Shown: positions 16,229 to 24,869 of the stretch, piece by piece
Position numbering within the stretch: the stretch's first letter is position 1
Layout of the letters: each line of letters begins with the position of its first letter
From: an uncultured Desulfomicrobiaceae bacterium
GTDB taxonomy: Bacteria; Desulfobacterota; Desulfovibrionia; Desulfovibrionales; Desulfomicrobiaceae
NCBI GenBank assembly: GCA_937989665.1
Contig: CALKRN010000004.1
Span: 62,001-126,000, forward strand
Direction of reading: 5' to 3'
DNA: 64,000 nt
Made by a program: the position numbers and the translations under genes
Notes under the pieces: model-generated
Databases searched by the model: none
The model's input: only the letters and a program-made list of their open reading frames with translations
Told to the model about the DNA's origin: nothing

Positions 16229-17545
16229 ATGATGGACGCATGGGAACGTATCGTAGCGCATATGGCCGAGCGCCTGCCGCCTGGAGTCCTCCAGCTGTGG
16301 GTGCGTCCCTTGGTGGGGAGTGTAGTGGAAGATGCCGTTATCCTGCGCGCTCCCAATCAGTTTGTGCGGGATTGGGTGGAGCGTCGGCTCTTGGCGGTGA
16401 TTGGCGATGCTGCCGACGAGGTGCTCGGCTTTCGGCCACGCATTGACCTTGGGGTGGAAGAGGATACCAGGCGGGCGCTGCCCGCTGTACAGCAACTGGG
16501 ACTGCCGGTCGTCCCCTCGCCTTCCCCACATCCGCTGACATGGCGTTATACCTTTGATGACTTTGTCGTGGGGCCATGCAACCAGCTCGCCTATGCAGCG
16601 GCTCAGGGGCTGTGTCGGGGCGAGAGCGGCGTGGATCAGCTCGTGCTGTGTGCGGCCCCGGGTTTAGGCAAAACCCATCTCGCCCAGGCCATCGGTGCCG
16701 AACTTGCCCGCCGAACCGGTCGGCGCCAGGTGCGGGTGTGCTATGTCAGTGCCGAAGAGTTTGTGAGCCAATTGGTCTTTGCCATCCGCTCGCGCACCAC
16801 CGATCAATTCAAGAATCGTTTCCGTCAGGGCGTGGACCTCTTGCTTCTGGAGGATGTCCATTTCTTCCAGGGCAAAGAAAAGATGCAGGATGAGCTCGTG
16901 AGCACCTTGGATGCCTTGCGGGGTTCAGGACGGCAGGTCGTCTTGACCAGTTCGTTTTTGCCGCGAGAGCTGAAAGACATGGACGCCCATCTCACCTCGC
17001 GCCTCACCCATGGTTTGCTCGCCACCATCGATCGCCCCGATTACACCACCCGCCTTGCCATCGTCCAATACAAGGCCCGCCGCGAGGGGATAGCGATACC
17101 CGCTGGCGTGGCGGAGCTCTTGGCCCAGCGTCTGCGCTCTGATGTGCGCCAGCTGGAGAGCTGCGTGCGCAATCTCGTGCTGCGCGCTCGGCTTCTTGGT
17201 GCCGACATCACCCCGAGCCTCGCCTGGGACATCCTGCGCAACTACGACGTTGATGCCCCCTCCTTGTCGCTTGAGTCCATTGTCTCCTTTGTGTGCCAAG
17301 CCTACCAGCTTTCCTTCGAAGAGCTTTGTTCCCGGAGCCGCAAGCGTGAACGGGTGCTGGCCCGCAATACGGTCTTCTACTTGGCGCGCAAGCATACCGA
17401 GCTCTCATTGGCCGAGATTGGTCGCTTCTTGGGGCGGAAGCACTCCTCAGTCATCAAGGGGATTACCGCCGTGGAGCGGGAGATGGCCCGCCAAAGCCCG
17501 CTGGGCAAACAGATCGCCCATACCATACGTCGTCTTCAGGTCTAA
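16229..17545 (+). CDS. dnaA: Chromosomal replication initiator protein DnaA
   Basis: 438 residues from the ATG at 16229 (a second ATG follows immediately at 16232). Domain I spans about 1-65 (DAWERIVAHM..., NQFVRDWVERR). Domain II is short. Domain III is AAA+ with Walker A APGLGKTH (143-150), Walker B LLLLEDVHF, and sensor II region SDVRQLESCVRNL. Domain IV ends with the DNA-binding signature ARKHTELSLAEIGRFLGRKHSSV. It opens oriC and loads the replicative helicase. An upstream in-frame start at 16034 would add 65 residues unlike any DnaA domain I, so it is rejected. The next gene nadK starts 45 bases downstream. Confidence 0.96.
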   Translation: MMDAWERIVAHMAERLPPGVLQLWVRPLVGSVVEDAVILRAPNQFVRDWVERRLLAVIGDAADEVLGFRPRIDLGVEEDTRRALPAVQQLGLPVVPSPSPHPLTWRYTFDDFVVGPCNQLAYAAAQGLCRGESGVDQLVLCAAPGLGKTHLAQAIGAELARRTGRRQVRVCYVSAEEFVSQLVFAIRSRTTDQFKNRFRQGVDLLLLEDVHFFQGKEKMQDELVSTLDALRGSGRQVVLTSSFLPRELKDMDAHLTSRLTHGLLATIDRPDYTTRLAIVQYKARREGIAIPAGVAELLAQRLRSDVRQLESCVRNLVLRARLLGADITPSLAWDILRNYDVDAPSLSLESIVSFVCQAYQLSFEELCSRSRKRERVLARNTVFYLARKHTELSLAEIGRFLGRKHSSVIKGITAVEREMARQSPLGKQIAHTIRRLQV

Positions 17546-17590
17546 ACCTGCCCCTTGATGCCGCCAGGGTCTTTCCGTAGGAGCGCCGCC

Positions 17591-18439
17591 ATGGAGCGCG
17601 TGCTAACTACTGTGGCCGTGGGGTTTCACACCGGCAACCGGCGCGCCGAGCTCATGGTCGGCGCGGTGGCGGCGTGGCTCACTGATCATGGCCGCCGGGT
17701 GGTGGTGGTGGAGACGCGCAAGGAAGAGGGCTGCTGCCCAGCCCCATGGGAGGAAGTGGACGTGCTCCTCACCTTGGGAGGGGATGGGACCATGCTGGGC
17801 TTTGCCCGTCGGGTCGTGGAGCGCGGGGTCCCCATATTAGGCCTGAATGTCGGCGAAGTAGGGTTTTTGACGGAGCTTACCCCCCGCGATTGGCAGGAGG
17901 GCCTCCTCGCCATCTTGGCAGGGGAGTACGAGATCTCTTCACGCCTCGTGCTTGCCTGCGAGGTGCTACGCCGTGGGGAAAAGGCCTACCGGGGATATGC
18001 CGTCAATGACCTCGTTATCGGGTGTGGGAGCCTGGCCCGCATGATCCGCCTCGACGTCTGGTACGGCAGCGATCACTTGGGCCAGGTGCGCGCCGATGGG
18101 GTCATCGTCGCCACGCCCACCGGATCCTCGGGCTACTCCATCTCTGCTGGCGGGCCCCTCGTCTATCCGGAACTCGATGTCTTCGTGCTCACGCCCATTT
18201 GCCCTTTTCTTCATGCCTTTCGTCCCATGGTCTTGCCGTTGGAAGAAGATATCCGTGTCCATGTGGTTGAAGCCCGTTCCTCGGTCGTCCTCACCCAAGA
18301 TGGCCAGGTGGGGGTGACCCTCCAGACCGGAGACAATGTCTTTGTCTCTGGAGCGGCCCACCGCTTACGCCTTGTGCGGCCTCTCCATTCGCATTACGCA
18401 AGTAAACTCAAATCCAAGGGCTTTCTGCGAGGCAACTGA
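17591..18439 (+). CDS. nadK: NAD kinase
   Basis: 282 residues, ATP-NAD kinase family. It has the catalytic GGDGT motif in LLTLGGDGTMLGF, GLNVGEVGFL, and the NAD-binding TPTGSSGYSISAGGPLVYP. It phosphorylates NAD to NADP in the cytoplasm. The start at 17591 is preceded by GTAGGAG with good spacing; a 12-residue extension from 17555 has no family support. The stop overlaps the next start (TGATG), coupling it to the DUF89 gene. Confidence 0.95.
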   Translation: MERVLTTVAVGFHTGNRRAELMVGAVAAWLTDHGRRVVVVETRKEEGCCPAPWEEVDVLLTLGGDGTMLGFARRVVERGVPILGLNVGEVGFLTELTPRDWQEGLLAILAGEYEISSRLVLACEVLRRGEKAYRGYAVNDLVIGCGSLARMIRLDVWYGSDHLGQVRADGVIVATPTGSSGYSISAGGPLVYPELDVFVLTPICPFLHAFRPMVLPLEEDIRVHVVEARSSVVLTQDGQVGVTLQTGDNVFVSGAAHRLRLVRPLHSHYASKLKSKGFLRGN

Positions 18440-20202
18440 TGCCCTCATGGCCGCCGTTTACCTCAGTGCGCCAGCTACGCTATGGACAAGACCCGTATTT
18501 CGATGGCTGGTTGCTCCATTTCATGACCGAGAACAACATCGAGCCCAACGTCAACCCGCAAGAAAACGCGGGTATTGAGCAGCTTCGCTTCATGGTGGAT
18601 ATCGATGACGATCAAGTCTTTGCCCCCTGTTCGGATAGGATGCTGCGCAATCTCCTCAACACCGAACTCACTGAGGAATTGCGTCTAGAATATCGAGAAA
18701 AATGGCGGACCCTGGTGCACTTGGTCCATGGCCATGTGGCAGACCGCACGACAAGAAAGAAGATCTACGCCATCTCGCGGCACAAAATCCAACAGATTTT
18801 GAATTTTCCCTTTCTCATCCCCTCGCGGTTTCTCAAACAACTGCTCACCATCTTTATGGCCACCAGCGGCCTCCATGACCCCTTGGCGGAGGTCAAACGG
18901 CAGCGCAATGCTCGGGCCCTTGCCTTCAGTAAGAGTCCAGCCATGGGCTGGGCCCTGTACACCTGCCCGGACCAGAGCATGACTTGCACCACCCTCGAGG
19001 ACATGCGCTGGCAGCTGGATGCCATTGAACTGGCGCGGCTTGCTCGGCTGTCGTTATGTCCTGAAATCTGGCTGGGAGAGGGTGCGCACTGGCCCGAGGG
19101 TGTCGTGCACCTGGCCACAGCCCCATGGCCAGAGCTGGAGGGGATTTTCGAGCGTGTCCTGCGTCGAGCCGGCCGGATCAAAATCCTCTATTTGCCAGAA
19201 GAAAGTGGGGAGATCGTCTTTGATATTCTCTTTATTCGGGCCTTGTTGCGCCTGGGGCATCGGGTGACGCTCTCGGTGAAGGACGGGTTCTGCCTGACGA
19301 CTCCTACCTTTTGGGACCTGGAGCGCGACCCCGCCCTTCAGGAGATCCTCGATGAGGCCATCCTGGTAGATAATCCCCGATTGTCCAAAAACGAGCTCTT
19401 GCGCCTCCACCGAGAAAATCCCTTCCTTGTGATTGCCGATGGCACCCGCGAGCGCCTCAACTTGTGGCGCACCAGCGTCACCTTTGCCCGGTCGTGGAAA
19501 GAGGCGGATCTCATCATTGCCAAGGGTATCCCACATTACCGCCGGCTTATTGCCAATTCCCACCAATTTACCCGGGACATCATCTGTATCTACCAAGATG
19601 AAATGGGGCGACCTCAGGTAGTGTTCAAGGAAAAATCGCCACGGGTGCGCAAGATTACTGAATCCCAAATCCGTGCTCAGGCCGACGCCATCATTGCCGC
19701 TATGCGTGCCGCCCGTGGCCAGGGCAAGCAAGTGATGTTCTACAGTGCCATCATTGGTAGTATCCCGGGACAAACGAAGACCGCCATCCAGGTGGTGACG
19801 ACGTTTGTGGGGTATCTGCGGGCCAAGTATACTAATCTTTTTATCATCAATCCTGCCGAGCATTTTGTCGAAGGCATGGATGGCGACGACCTGATGTATA
19901 TGTGGGAGCGGGTGCAGCGCAGTGGCCAGATCGATATCTGGCGGTTTCAGAGTGTGGAGGACATCGAGAAGAGCTTTGAGCTCATGAACCGGCCTGTGCC
20001 TGCAGAGTGGCACGGCAAAGACGCTACGTTTTCCACCGGATGTACCAAAGAGATGCATATTGCCCTGGATGTGCAGCGCCAGCATCCAGAGATGCAGATT
20101 ATCGGCCCTGATCCCAAACGCTTTTTCCGGCGCATGGAGTATGGGGTCGGGAAGTATTTTGACGCCCGGTTGGTCGGCCGGGATCGGGAAGAGTCCCATT
20201 GA
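18439..20202 (+). CDS. DUF89/ARMT1-like protein with altered metal-site motif
   Basis: 587 residues, unusually long. The central region resembles DUF89 damage-control phosphatases: a strand followed by SGEIVFD (256-262), then a second strand with TLSVKDG, and later ADLIIAKGIPHY with Lys362. Known members dephosphorylate damaged or surplus sugar phosphates using a metal held by the D-N pair of a DNxGEIVFD motif. Here that pair reads Glu254-Glu255, so activity may differ. The N-terminal ~230 residues are mostly helical and a C-terminal ~170-residue block is unassigned. It overlaps nadK by one base and sits 52 bases before a DUF4254 gene. Family call is moderate and function unknown. Confidence 0.6.
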   Translation: MPSWPPFTSVRQLRYGQDPYFDGWLLHFMTENNIEPNVNPQENAGIEQLRFMVDIDDDQVFAPCSDRMLRNLLNTELTEELRLEYREKWRTLVHLVHGHVADRTTRKKIYAISRHKIQQILNFPFLIPSRFLKQLLTIFMATSGLHDPLAEVKRQRNARALAFSKSPAMGWALYTCPDQSMTCTTLEDMRWQLDAIELARLARLSLCPEIWLGEGAHWPEGVVHLATAPWPELEGIFERVLRRAGRIKILYLPEESGEIVFDILFIRALLRLGHRVTLSVKDGFCLTTPTFWDLERDPALQEILDEAILVDNPRLSKNELLRLHRENPFLVIADGTRERLNLWRTSVTFARSWKEADLIIAKGIPHYRRLIANSHQFTRDIICIYQDEMGRPQVVFKEKSPRVRKITESQIRAQADAIIAAMRAARGQGKQVMFYSAIIGSIPGQTKTAIQVVTTFVGYLRAKYTNLFIINPAEHFVEGMDGDDLMYMWERVQRSGQIDIWRFQSVEDIEKSFELMNRPVPAEWHGKDATFSTGCTKEMHIALDVQRQHPEMQIIGPDPKRFFRRMEYGVGKYFDARLVGRDREESH

Positions 20203-20254
20203 CGGCCGCCTGTTGCAGGGCTACCCAGCCCGCCCTTTGGAAGGAGCCGCGCCC

Positions 20255-20923
20255 GTGAATCCATCCCCGTCCCTTTCTCCGGAAGCCCTCCTCCATGCCT
20301 TGGAGGCACTCTGGATGGCCCAACACGAGGCCGTGGCCCAATGGCATCAGCACCAGATGTGCCTCCCTCCTGGGGAGGACCTCATGGCCTTGGGGCTGCG
20401 CCAGCACCGCTGCAACTTTGATTTGTGGCATGTGGAGGACGAAGCCCGACGTCAGGACGTGTCTGAGGCGGTCATCGCGGCCTGCAAACGAAAGATCGAT
20501 GTCCTCAACCAAGAGCGCAACGACCTCATGGAGGTCCTGGACCAGTGGTTTGTTGCTGTGATTGCCAGCTTCCCCGCCCAGCGTGGACTTGCCTCCGAAG
20601 TCCCCGGGCATACCGAGACCCTGGGGGCGGTGGTGGACCGGATGTCAGTGCTTAGTCTCAAAATTTACCATATGGCAGAAGAGGCCCGGCGCCTGGATGC
20701 CGGCGAGGCCCATGTAGCGCGCTGCCAGCAGCGGCTGGAGCTTTTGTGGCGGCAGCAACGGGAGTTGCGTCAAGCCGTGGCCGCGGCAGTGGAGGATTAT
20801 GCTGCCGGGCGGCGCCGGCCGCGGGTTTATTTCCAGTGTAAGATGTACAACGATCCCAGCCTCAACCCGGCACTCTACCGGGTTCGGCAAAAGGAGCAAG
20901 GAGGCGTGCATGCCGGAGTTTGA
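20255..20923 (+). CDS. DUF4254-family protein
   Basis: 222 residues from a GTG at 20255 with AAGGAG nine bases upstream. The hallmark [12 protein letters not shown] (about 55-66) and a second similar block, [12 protein letters not shown], match DUF4254. The protein is almost entirely helical, probably coiled-coil, and rich in Gln/Arg. DUF4254 genes often lie near LPS or heptose genes, but the function is unknown to me. An in-frame extension to 20060 is a shadow of the upstream gene. It overlaps gatB by 14 bases. Confidence 0.7.
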   Translation: MNPSPSLSPEALLHALEALWMAQHEAVAQWHQHQMCLPPGEDLMALGLRQHRCNFDLWHVEDEARRQDVSEAVIAACKRKIDVLNQERNDLMEVLDQWFVAVIASFPAQRGLASEVPGHTETLGAVVDRMSVLSLKIYHMAEEARRLDAGEAHVARCQQRLELLWRQQRELRQAVAAAVEDYAAGRRRPRVYFQCKMYNDPSLNPALYRVRQKEQGGVHAGV

Positions 20924-22349
20924 GACTGTCATCGGGTTGGAGGTCCATGCCCAGCTGAAGACCGAGAGTAAAATTTTTTGCTCGTGCTCTACCCGTTTTG
21001 GCGAGGCGCCTAACACCAATGTCTGCCCAGTCTGTACCGGGATGCCCGGTTCCCTGCCGGTGCTCAACGCCCGAGCCGTAGAATATGCCGTTAAAATGGC
21101 CCTTGCGGTCCATTGCCAGGTAAATCGTCGCTCGCTATTTGCTCGGAAAAACTATTTTTATCCCGATCTGCCCATGGGCTACCAGATTTCCCAATACGAT
21201 CAGCCTTTGGCCGAGCACGGATGGGTAGAAATCCCCGTGGAAGAGGGAACCAAACGCATTGGGATTACCCGTATCCATATGGAAAACGACGCCGGCAAAC
21301 TCCTCCACTCCGATGGCACGTGGTCGCAGGTGGACCTGAACCGTGCAGGGACTCCGCTCATTGAGATTGTCAGCGAACCAGACCTGCGCTCCGCCGCCGA
21401 GGCGGTGGCCTATCTCAAGTCCTTGCGCGCCATCCTCATGTATCTCGGTATTTGCGACGGCAATATGGAGGAAGGGAGTTTTCGTTGCGATGCCAATGTC
21501 TCCATCCGTCCTCGGGGGACAACGGGCTTTGGCACACGAACCGAACTGAAGAACATGAACTCCTTTCGCAACGTGGAACGGGCCATCCTCGCGGAGGTGC
21601 GGCGGCAGGTGGAACTCGTGGAAGATGGGGAGGCTGTGGTCCAGGAGACACGCCTTTTTGACGCTGCCAAGGGCGTTACCCGCTCCATGCGCGGCAAGGA
21701 AGAGGCCCACGATTACCGATATTTTCCTGATCCTGATCTGGTGCCGCTGGTCCTTGATGAGGCGCAAATCGCCGCTTGGAAGGCGGAGCTCCCGGAGCTT
21801 CCGGCGCAACGTCGGGAGCGTTTTGTGACGACGTTGGGCCTCGGTGCCGCCGATGCCGAGGTCCTGACCGCAGAGAAGGCCGTGGCCGATTATTTTGAGG
21901 CCGCCCTGGGCCACGGGGTGGAGGCCAAGAAGATTGCCAATTGGGTCATGGGCGACGTGCTGCGCGAGCTCAACGACCGTGGGGTGGGGATGGAGGCCTG
22001 CCGGCTCTCCCCTGTTGGTTTGGCTCATCTTGTGGCCATGGTGGAGGCTGGGACCATCAACGCAAGCCAAGCCCGGGCCGTGTTTCGGGAGGTCTTCGAC
22101 AGTGGCGAGGACCCACGCGCTGTGGTGGAGCGCCACGGCTTGGCCCAGGTCTCCGATGATGCCGCCCTGGAGGCGTGGGTGCGCGAGGTCCTTGAGGCCA
22201 ACCCCGACGAGGTGGCCCGGCTGCGTGCAGGAGAAAAGAAATTGGTGGGCTTTTTTGTGGGGCAGGTCATGCGTCGTTCCGGAGGAAAGGCCAATCCTGG
22301 CAAGGTAAGCGAGCTTGTGGCCCGTGTAGCGGGCGAGGGCCAACCATGA
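20910..22349 (+). CDS. gatB: Asp-tRNA(Asn)/Glu-tRNA(Gln) amidotransferase subunit B
   Basis: 479 residues, normal GatB length. The N-terminus is [13 protein letters not shown], with the zinc-site CSCS...CPVC cysteines and the signature [17 protein letters not shown]. The C-terminal helical YqeY-like tail ends [13 protein letters not shown]. GatB is the kinase/tRNA-binding subunit of GatCAB, which converts mischarged Glu-tRNA(Gln) or Asp-tRNA(Asn). gatA and gatC are not in the window, so they must be encoded elsewhere. AAGGAGG precedes the start at 20910; an upstream extension is a shadow. Confidence 0.96.
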   Translation: MPEFETVIGLEVHAQLKTESKIFCSCSTRFGEAPNTNVCPVCTGMPGSLPVLNARAVEYAVKMALAVHCQVNRRSLFARKNYFYPDLPMGYQISQYDQPLAEHGWVEIPVEEGTKRIGITRIHMENDAGKLLHSDGTWSQVDLNRAGTPLIEIVSEPDLRSAAEAVAYLKSLRAILMYLGICDGNMEEGSFRCDANVSIRPRGTTGFGTRTELKNMNSFRNVERAILAEVRRQVELVEDGEAVVQETRLFDAAKGVTRSMRGKEEAHDYRYFPDPDLVPLVLDEAQIAAWKAELPELPAQRRERFVTTLGLGAADAEVLTAEKAVADYFEAALGHGVEAKKIANWVMGDVLRELNDRGVGMEACRLSPVGLAHLVAMVEAGTINASQARAVFREVFDSGEDPRAVVERHGLAQVSDDAALEAWVREVLEANPDEVARLRAGEKKLVGFFVGQVMRRSGGKANPGKVSELVARVAGEGQP

Positions 22350-22960
22350 AGCGCACACGGTGGACTGTGGCTGCCATGGCGTGGTGGTGGGCCTTGGGGG
22401 CATGGGCCGCTGCGGCTGGACCCCTGGAAGCTGTCGAGGCCGTCAACCGGGCCATCGAGACGCACAACGCCACATTGTTTGAGCGCGCCGTGGACGTACC
22501 AAACTTGACCACTCAGATCCTCGAAGGGGCCGCTCGGCAGCTGGCGGCTCATCCCCCGCAGGACGACGAACCATTGGTGGCTGTTGTGGCCAAACTCCTC
22601 GGCCAGCCAGGGGGCGAGATGGGCCGCATCCTCGCCGATGAAGGCCGGCGCTATCTCCTGTGGGGGATAAGGAGTGGGGCGTTCGCCGGTCGCGCCCGCG
22701 AGGAGGCCCCACGGGAAGGCCTGCTGGCGGCCCTCCTTGCGCAAGTCTCTCCGGGAAGAAAAGAGCTGCGGGCCGCTCAAGTCGTGGAGGAGGATGGAGT
22801 CGTCGCCATCGTTGAGGCCGATCTCGTGGACCACGGCACAGGCTCGGTCTATCCTTTGGCCCTGCGCCTTGGGCGAGGCAAAGAAGGATGGCGTATCCTC
22901 CATCTTCTGAACGTGGAATCCCTTACGGCGCGCATCCGCGCGGAAGCTCGAACTCCTTAG
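22346..22960 (+). CDS. Exported hypothetical protein
   Basis: 204 residues. A signal peptide is likely: basic start MKRTR, hydrophobic core to about residue 23, cleavage after AWAAAAG. No lipobox cysteine is present. The mature part begins with helix-forming sequence [18 protein letters not shown], suggestive of a small NTF2/DUF2939-like fold, and ends with a beta-rich segment with [12 protein letters not shown] do not recognise a function. It overlaps gatB by 4 bases (ATGA) and is followed by a terminator, so it is the last gene of the dnaA-nadK-gatB run. Confidence 0.7.
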   Translation: MKRTRWTVAAMAWWWALGAWAAAAGPLEAVEAVNRAIETHNATLFERAVDVPNLTTQILEGAARQLAAHPPQDDEPLVAVVAKLLGQPGGEMGRILADEGRRYLLWGIRSGAFAGRAREEAPREGLLAALLAQVSPGRKELRAAQVVEEDGVVAIVEADLVDHGTGSVYPLALRLGRGKEGWRILHLLNVESLTARIRAEARTP

Positions 22961-22988
22961 GCCTTTCCACTTTTTCCCACGATGGCGC

Positions 22989-23025
22989 AGCGCCTGCCTT
23001 TGGGTAGGCGCTTTTTTATTTTTCC
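22989..23025 (+). terminator. Rho-independent terminator
   Basis: AGCGCCTGCC (22989-22998) pairs with GGTAGGCGCT (23003-23012, one G-U) around TTTG and runs into TTTTTTATTTTT. It separates the gatB run from the dcw cluster. Confidence 0.9.
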
Positions 23026-23088
23026 TAGAAATACAAGTAGTTTGATGCATCCCCGCCTGGGGTTTTCCTCCGCCATCCGCTTTGGGCC

Positions 23089-23115
23089 TTGACAGTATTT
23101 TGATCCTTCTACTAG
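23089..23115 (+). promoter_or_regulatory. Candidate sigma-70 promoter of the dcw cluster
   Basis: TTGACA at 23089-23094 is a perfect -35. TACTAG at 23110-23115 is a possible -10 with a short 15-base spacer. It lies just before the MraZ repeats and 39 bases before the mraZ GTG. Confidence 0.5.
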
Positions 23116-23116
23116 C

Positions 23117-23150
23117 TGGGTGGAAAGAAGTGGGAAGAAGTGGGAGGTTG
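23117..23150 (+). promoter_or_regulatory. Candidate MraZ operator (10-bp direct repeats)
   Basis: Three tandem 10-bp units start at 23121, 23131 and 23141 (TGGAAAGAAG, TGGGAAGAAG, TGGGAGGTTG), with another TGGG at 23117. MraZ boxes are TGGGN repeats at 10-bp period just upstream of mraZ, so this fits autorepression of the dcw operon. Confidence 0.75.
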
Positions 23151-23153
23151 GGG

Positions 23154-23609
23154 GTGTTTCGTGGCCATGCCCTGCGTACGCAAGACGACAAAGGCCGTCT
23201 CATGCTGCCGCCCGAGTTTCGGGACGAGGTGTTCCGCTGCTCGCCCGAGGGTGTGGTCGTGCTCACCAACTTCGACGATTGCGTCGCTGGCTATCCCTTG
23301 CCGGAGTGGGAAGTCATCGAGCGCAGTTTTGCTCAGCTCAACATGGCCAACCGCCGCTTTCGCGATTTCCATCGCTTTTTTCTGTCCGGTGCGGTGCAGG
23401 TCACGTTGGACCGGCAAGGTCGGCTCCTCATTCCGCCCCATCTGCGGGCCTATGCAGGCTTACGGCGGGATATCGTCCTGGCGGGAGTGGGGCGGAAATT
23501 TGAGATTTGGGATCAGGAGCGCTTCGAGGCCCAGCGCCAAGCCATGCAGCAGGATTTCGATGCCGTCATGGACGAACTGGCGCAAAATGGATTCCAACTC
23601 GTCCTGTAG
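23154..23609 (+). CDS. mraZ: Transcriptional regulator MraZ
   Basis: 151 residues from a GTG start (VFRGHALRTQDDKGRL), with GGAGG about 6 bases upstream. It has two SpoVT/AbrB-like halves, each with a DxxGR turn: DDKGRLMLP near residue 11 and DRQGRLLIPP near residue 85. MraZ forms ring oligomers that bind TGGG repeats and repress its own dcw operon; the repeats are directly upstream. An in-frame start at 23082 would run through the promoter and operator and is rejected. Confidence 0.95.
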   Translation: MFRGHALRTQDDKGRLMLPPEFRDEVFRCSPEGVVVLTNFDDCVAGYPLPEWEVIERSFAQLNMANRRFRDFHRFFLSGAVQVTLDRQGRLLIPPHLRAYAGLRRDIVLAGVGRKFEIWDQERFEAQRQAMQQDFDAVMDELAQNGFQLVL

Positions 23610-23622
23610 GGAGCAAGCAGCG

Positions 23623-24603
23623 ATGTCTCAGGAGCTCTCCCCACCACGCCATGTCCCGGTGCTCGTGCGCGAGGTCGTGGACTGGCTCGCTCCTCGGTCA
23701 GGGGGGCGGTATCTCGATGCCACTGTGGGCTTGGGGGGGCATAGCGCGGCCCTCTTGGAAGCCACTGGTGGTGCGGTGGAGATCCTGGGCATGGATCGCG
23801 ATGACCAAGCCTTGGCTGTAGCCCGTCAGCGTCTTGCACCGTGGGCAGGGCAGGTGCATCTGGTGCAGGCCAATTTCGCGGAAGCGGCAAAGGTGGTGCA
23901 GGAACAAGGCTGGGATGGAGTGGACGGCATTTTGGCGGATCTTGGCGTGTCGTCGTTGCAATTGGAAACCCCGGAGCGGGGTTTTTCTTTTGCTGTAGAT
24001 GGCCCGCTTGATATGCGCATGGATCGCCGTCTGCCAGAGACCGCGGCCAAATTGGTCAATGAGGCGAGTTACGTGCGCCTGAAGGGGATTATCCGCGATT
24101 TTGGCGAGGAACCCCTGGCGGGGCGCATTGCCCGGGTCCTCGTGGATGCCCGTACCCGCCAACCCATCACCTCGACCCTGGAGCTCGCTCGGCTCGTGGC
24201 CTTGGCCTATCCGCCAACACGGCGTCATCAGGCGCGCAACCATCCGGCAACGCGAACGTTTCAGGCCTTGCGCATGGCCGTGAACGAAGAGCTTCCGGCG
24301 GTGGAGGCCTTGTTGCGCGCCGCGGTGGCCTTGCTGCGCCCCGGGGCACGGCTGGTGGTCATCGCCTTCCACTCCCTGGAGGATCGGCTGGTGAAGCGGT
24401 TTTTTCGGGCCGAGGCCGCGGCATGTGTCTGTCCCCCACGGCAGGCGGTGTGCACCTGTGGTCACAGCCCACGGCTGCGCATCCTCACCCGCAAACCCGT
24501 GACTCCTTCGGACGCGGAGGTGGCCGCCAACCCCCGCAGCCGTAGCGCCAAGCTCCGCGCCGCAGAGCGGCTGCCTGCCCCGCCCCAAGAGGTCCAGACA
24601 TGA
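23623..24603 (+). CDS. rsmH: 16S rRNA m4C1402 methyltransferase RsmH
   Basis: 326 residues (MraW). SAM-binding DATVGLGGHSAALLE is near 33-47, and the characteristic ILADLGVSSLQL, RGFSF...LDMRMD and IAFHSLEDRLVKRFF motifs follow. A cysteine-rich segment (CVCPPRQAVCTCGH) precedes the C-terminal RSRSAKLR. It N4-methylates C1402 in the ribosomal P-site. I place the start at 23623; a longer frame over mraZ is a shadow. It overlaps ftsL by 4 bases. Confidence 0.96.
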   Translation: MSQELSPPRHVPVLVREVVDWLAPRSGGRYLDATVGLGGHSAALLEATGGAVEILGMDRDDQALAVARQRLAPWAGQVHLVQANFAEAAKVVQEQGWDGVDGILADLGVSSLQLETPERGFSFAVDGPLDMRMDRRLPETAAKLVNEASYVRLKGIIRDFGEEPLAGRIARVLVDARTRQPITSTLELARLVALAYPPTRRHQARNHPATRTFQALRMAVNEELPAVEALLRAAVALLRPGARLVVIAFHSLEDRLVKRFFRAEAAACVCPPRQAVCTCGHSPRLRILTRKPVTPSDAEVAANPRSRSAKLRAAERLPAPPQEVQT

Positions 24604-24869
24604 TGCGGGGCAGCTCCATGACCCTGACTTTTGTCCTGGGGCTGGTCACGGCCGTCTTGGGGATGGTGCTGGTGTGGGTGAACATCGAGCGTCTCGATTT
24701 GGCCTACGAGGTCAAACAGCTAGAGCGGGAGTACGCTCGCCAAAAAGACCTCAACGAAAAGTTGCTCGTGGAGCGGCATTACCTTCTCTCGCCTGCGGTC
24801 CTTGGGGCCAAGGCCGAGGCCGCTGGACTCAAACCTCCGCTTCGGGAGCAGATTCGGGTGGTTCCCTGA
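24600..24869 (+). CDS. ftsL: FtsL-like cell-division membrane protein
   Basis: 89 residues. One membrane segment (about 8-27) is followed by a charged coiled-coil (about 30-60, LEREYARQKDLNEKL) and a short tail, the bitopic FtsL/DivIC layout. Identification rests on topology, size and position between rsmH and ftsI, because the family has little sequence conservation. FtsL forms the FtsQLB complex that activates FtsWI. Starts ATGATG, so residue 1 or 2 may initiate. Confidence 0.8.
   Translation: MMRGSSMTLTFVLGLVTAVLGMVLVWVNIERLDLAYEVKQLEREYARQKDLNEKLLVERHYLLSPAVLGAKAEAAGLKPPLREQIRVVP

Noticed and set aside
23082-23153. Upstream start for mraZ
   Set aside because: It would translate through the promoter and the MraZ repeats; the family N-terminus matches the GTG at 23154.
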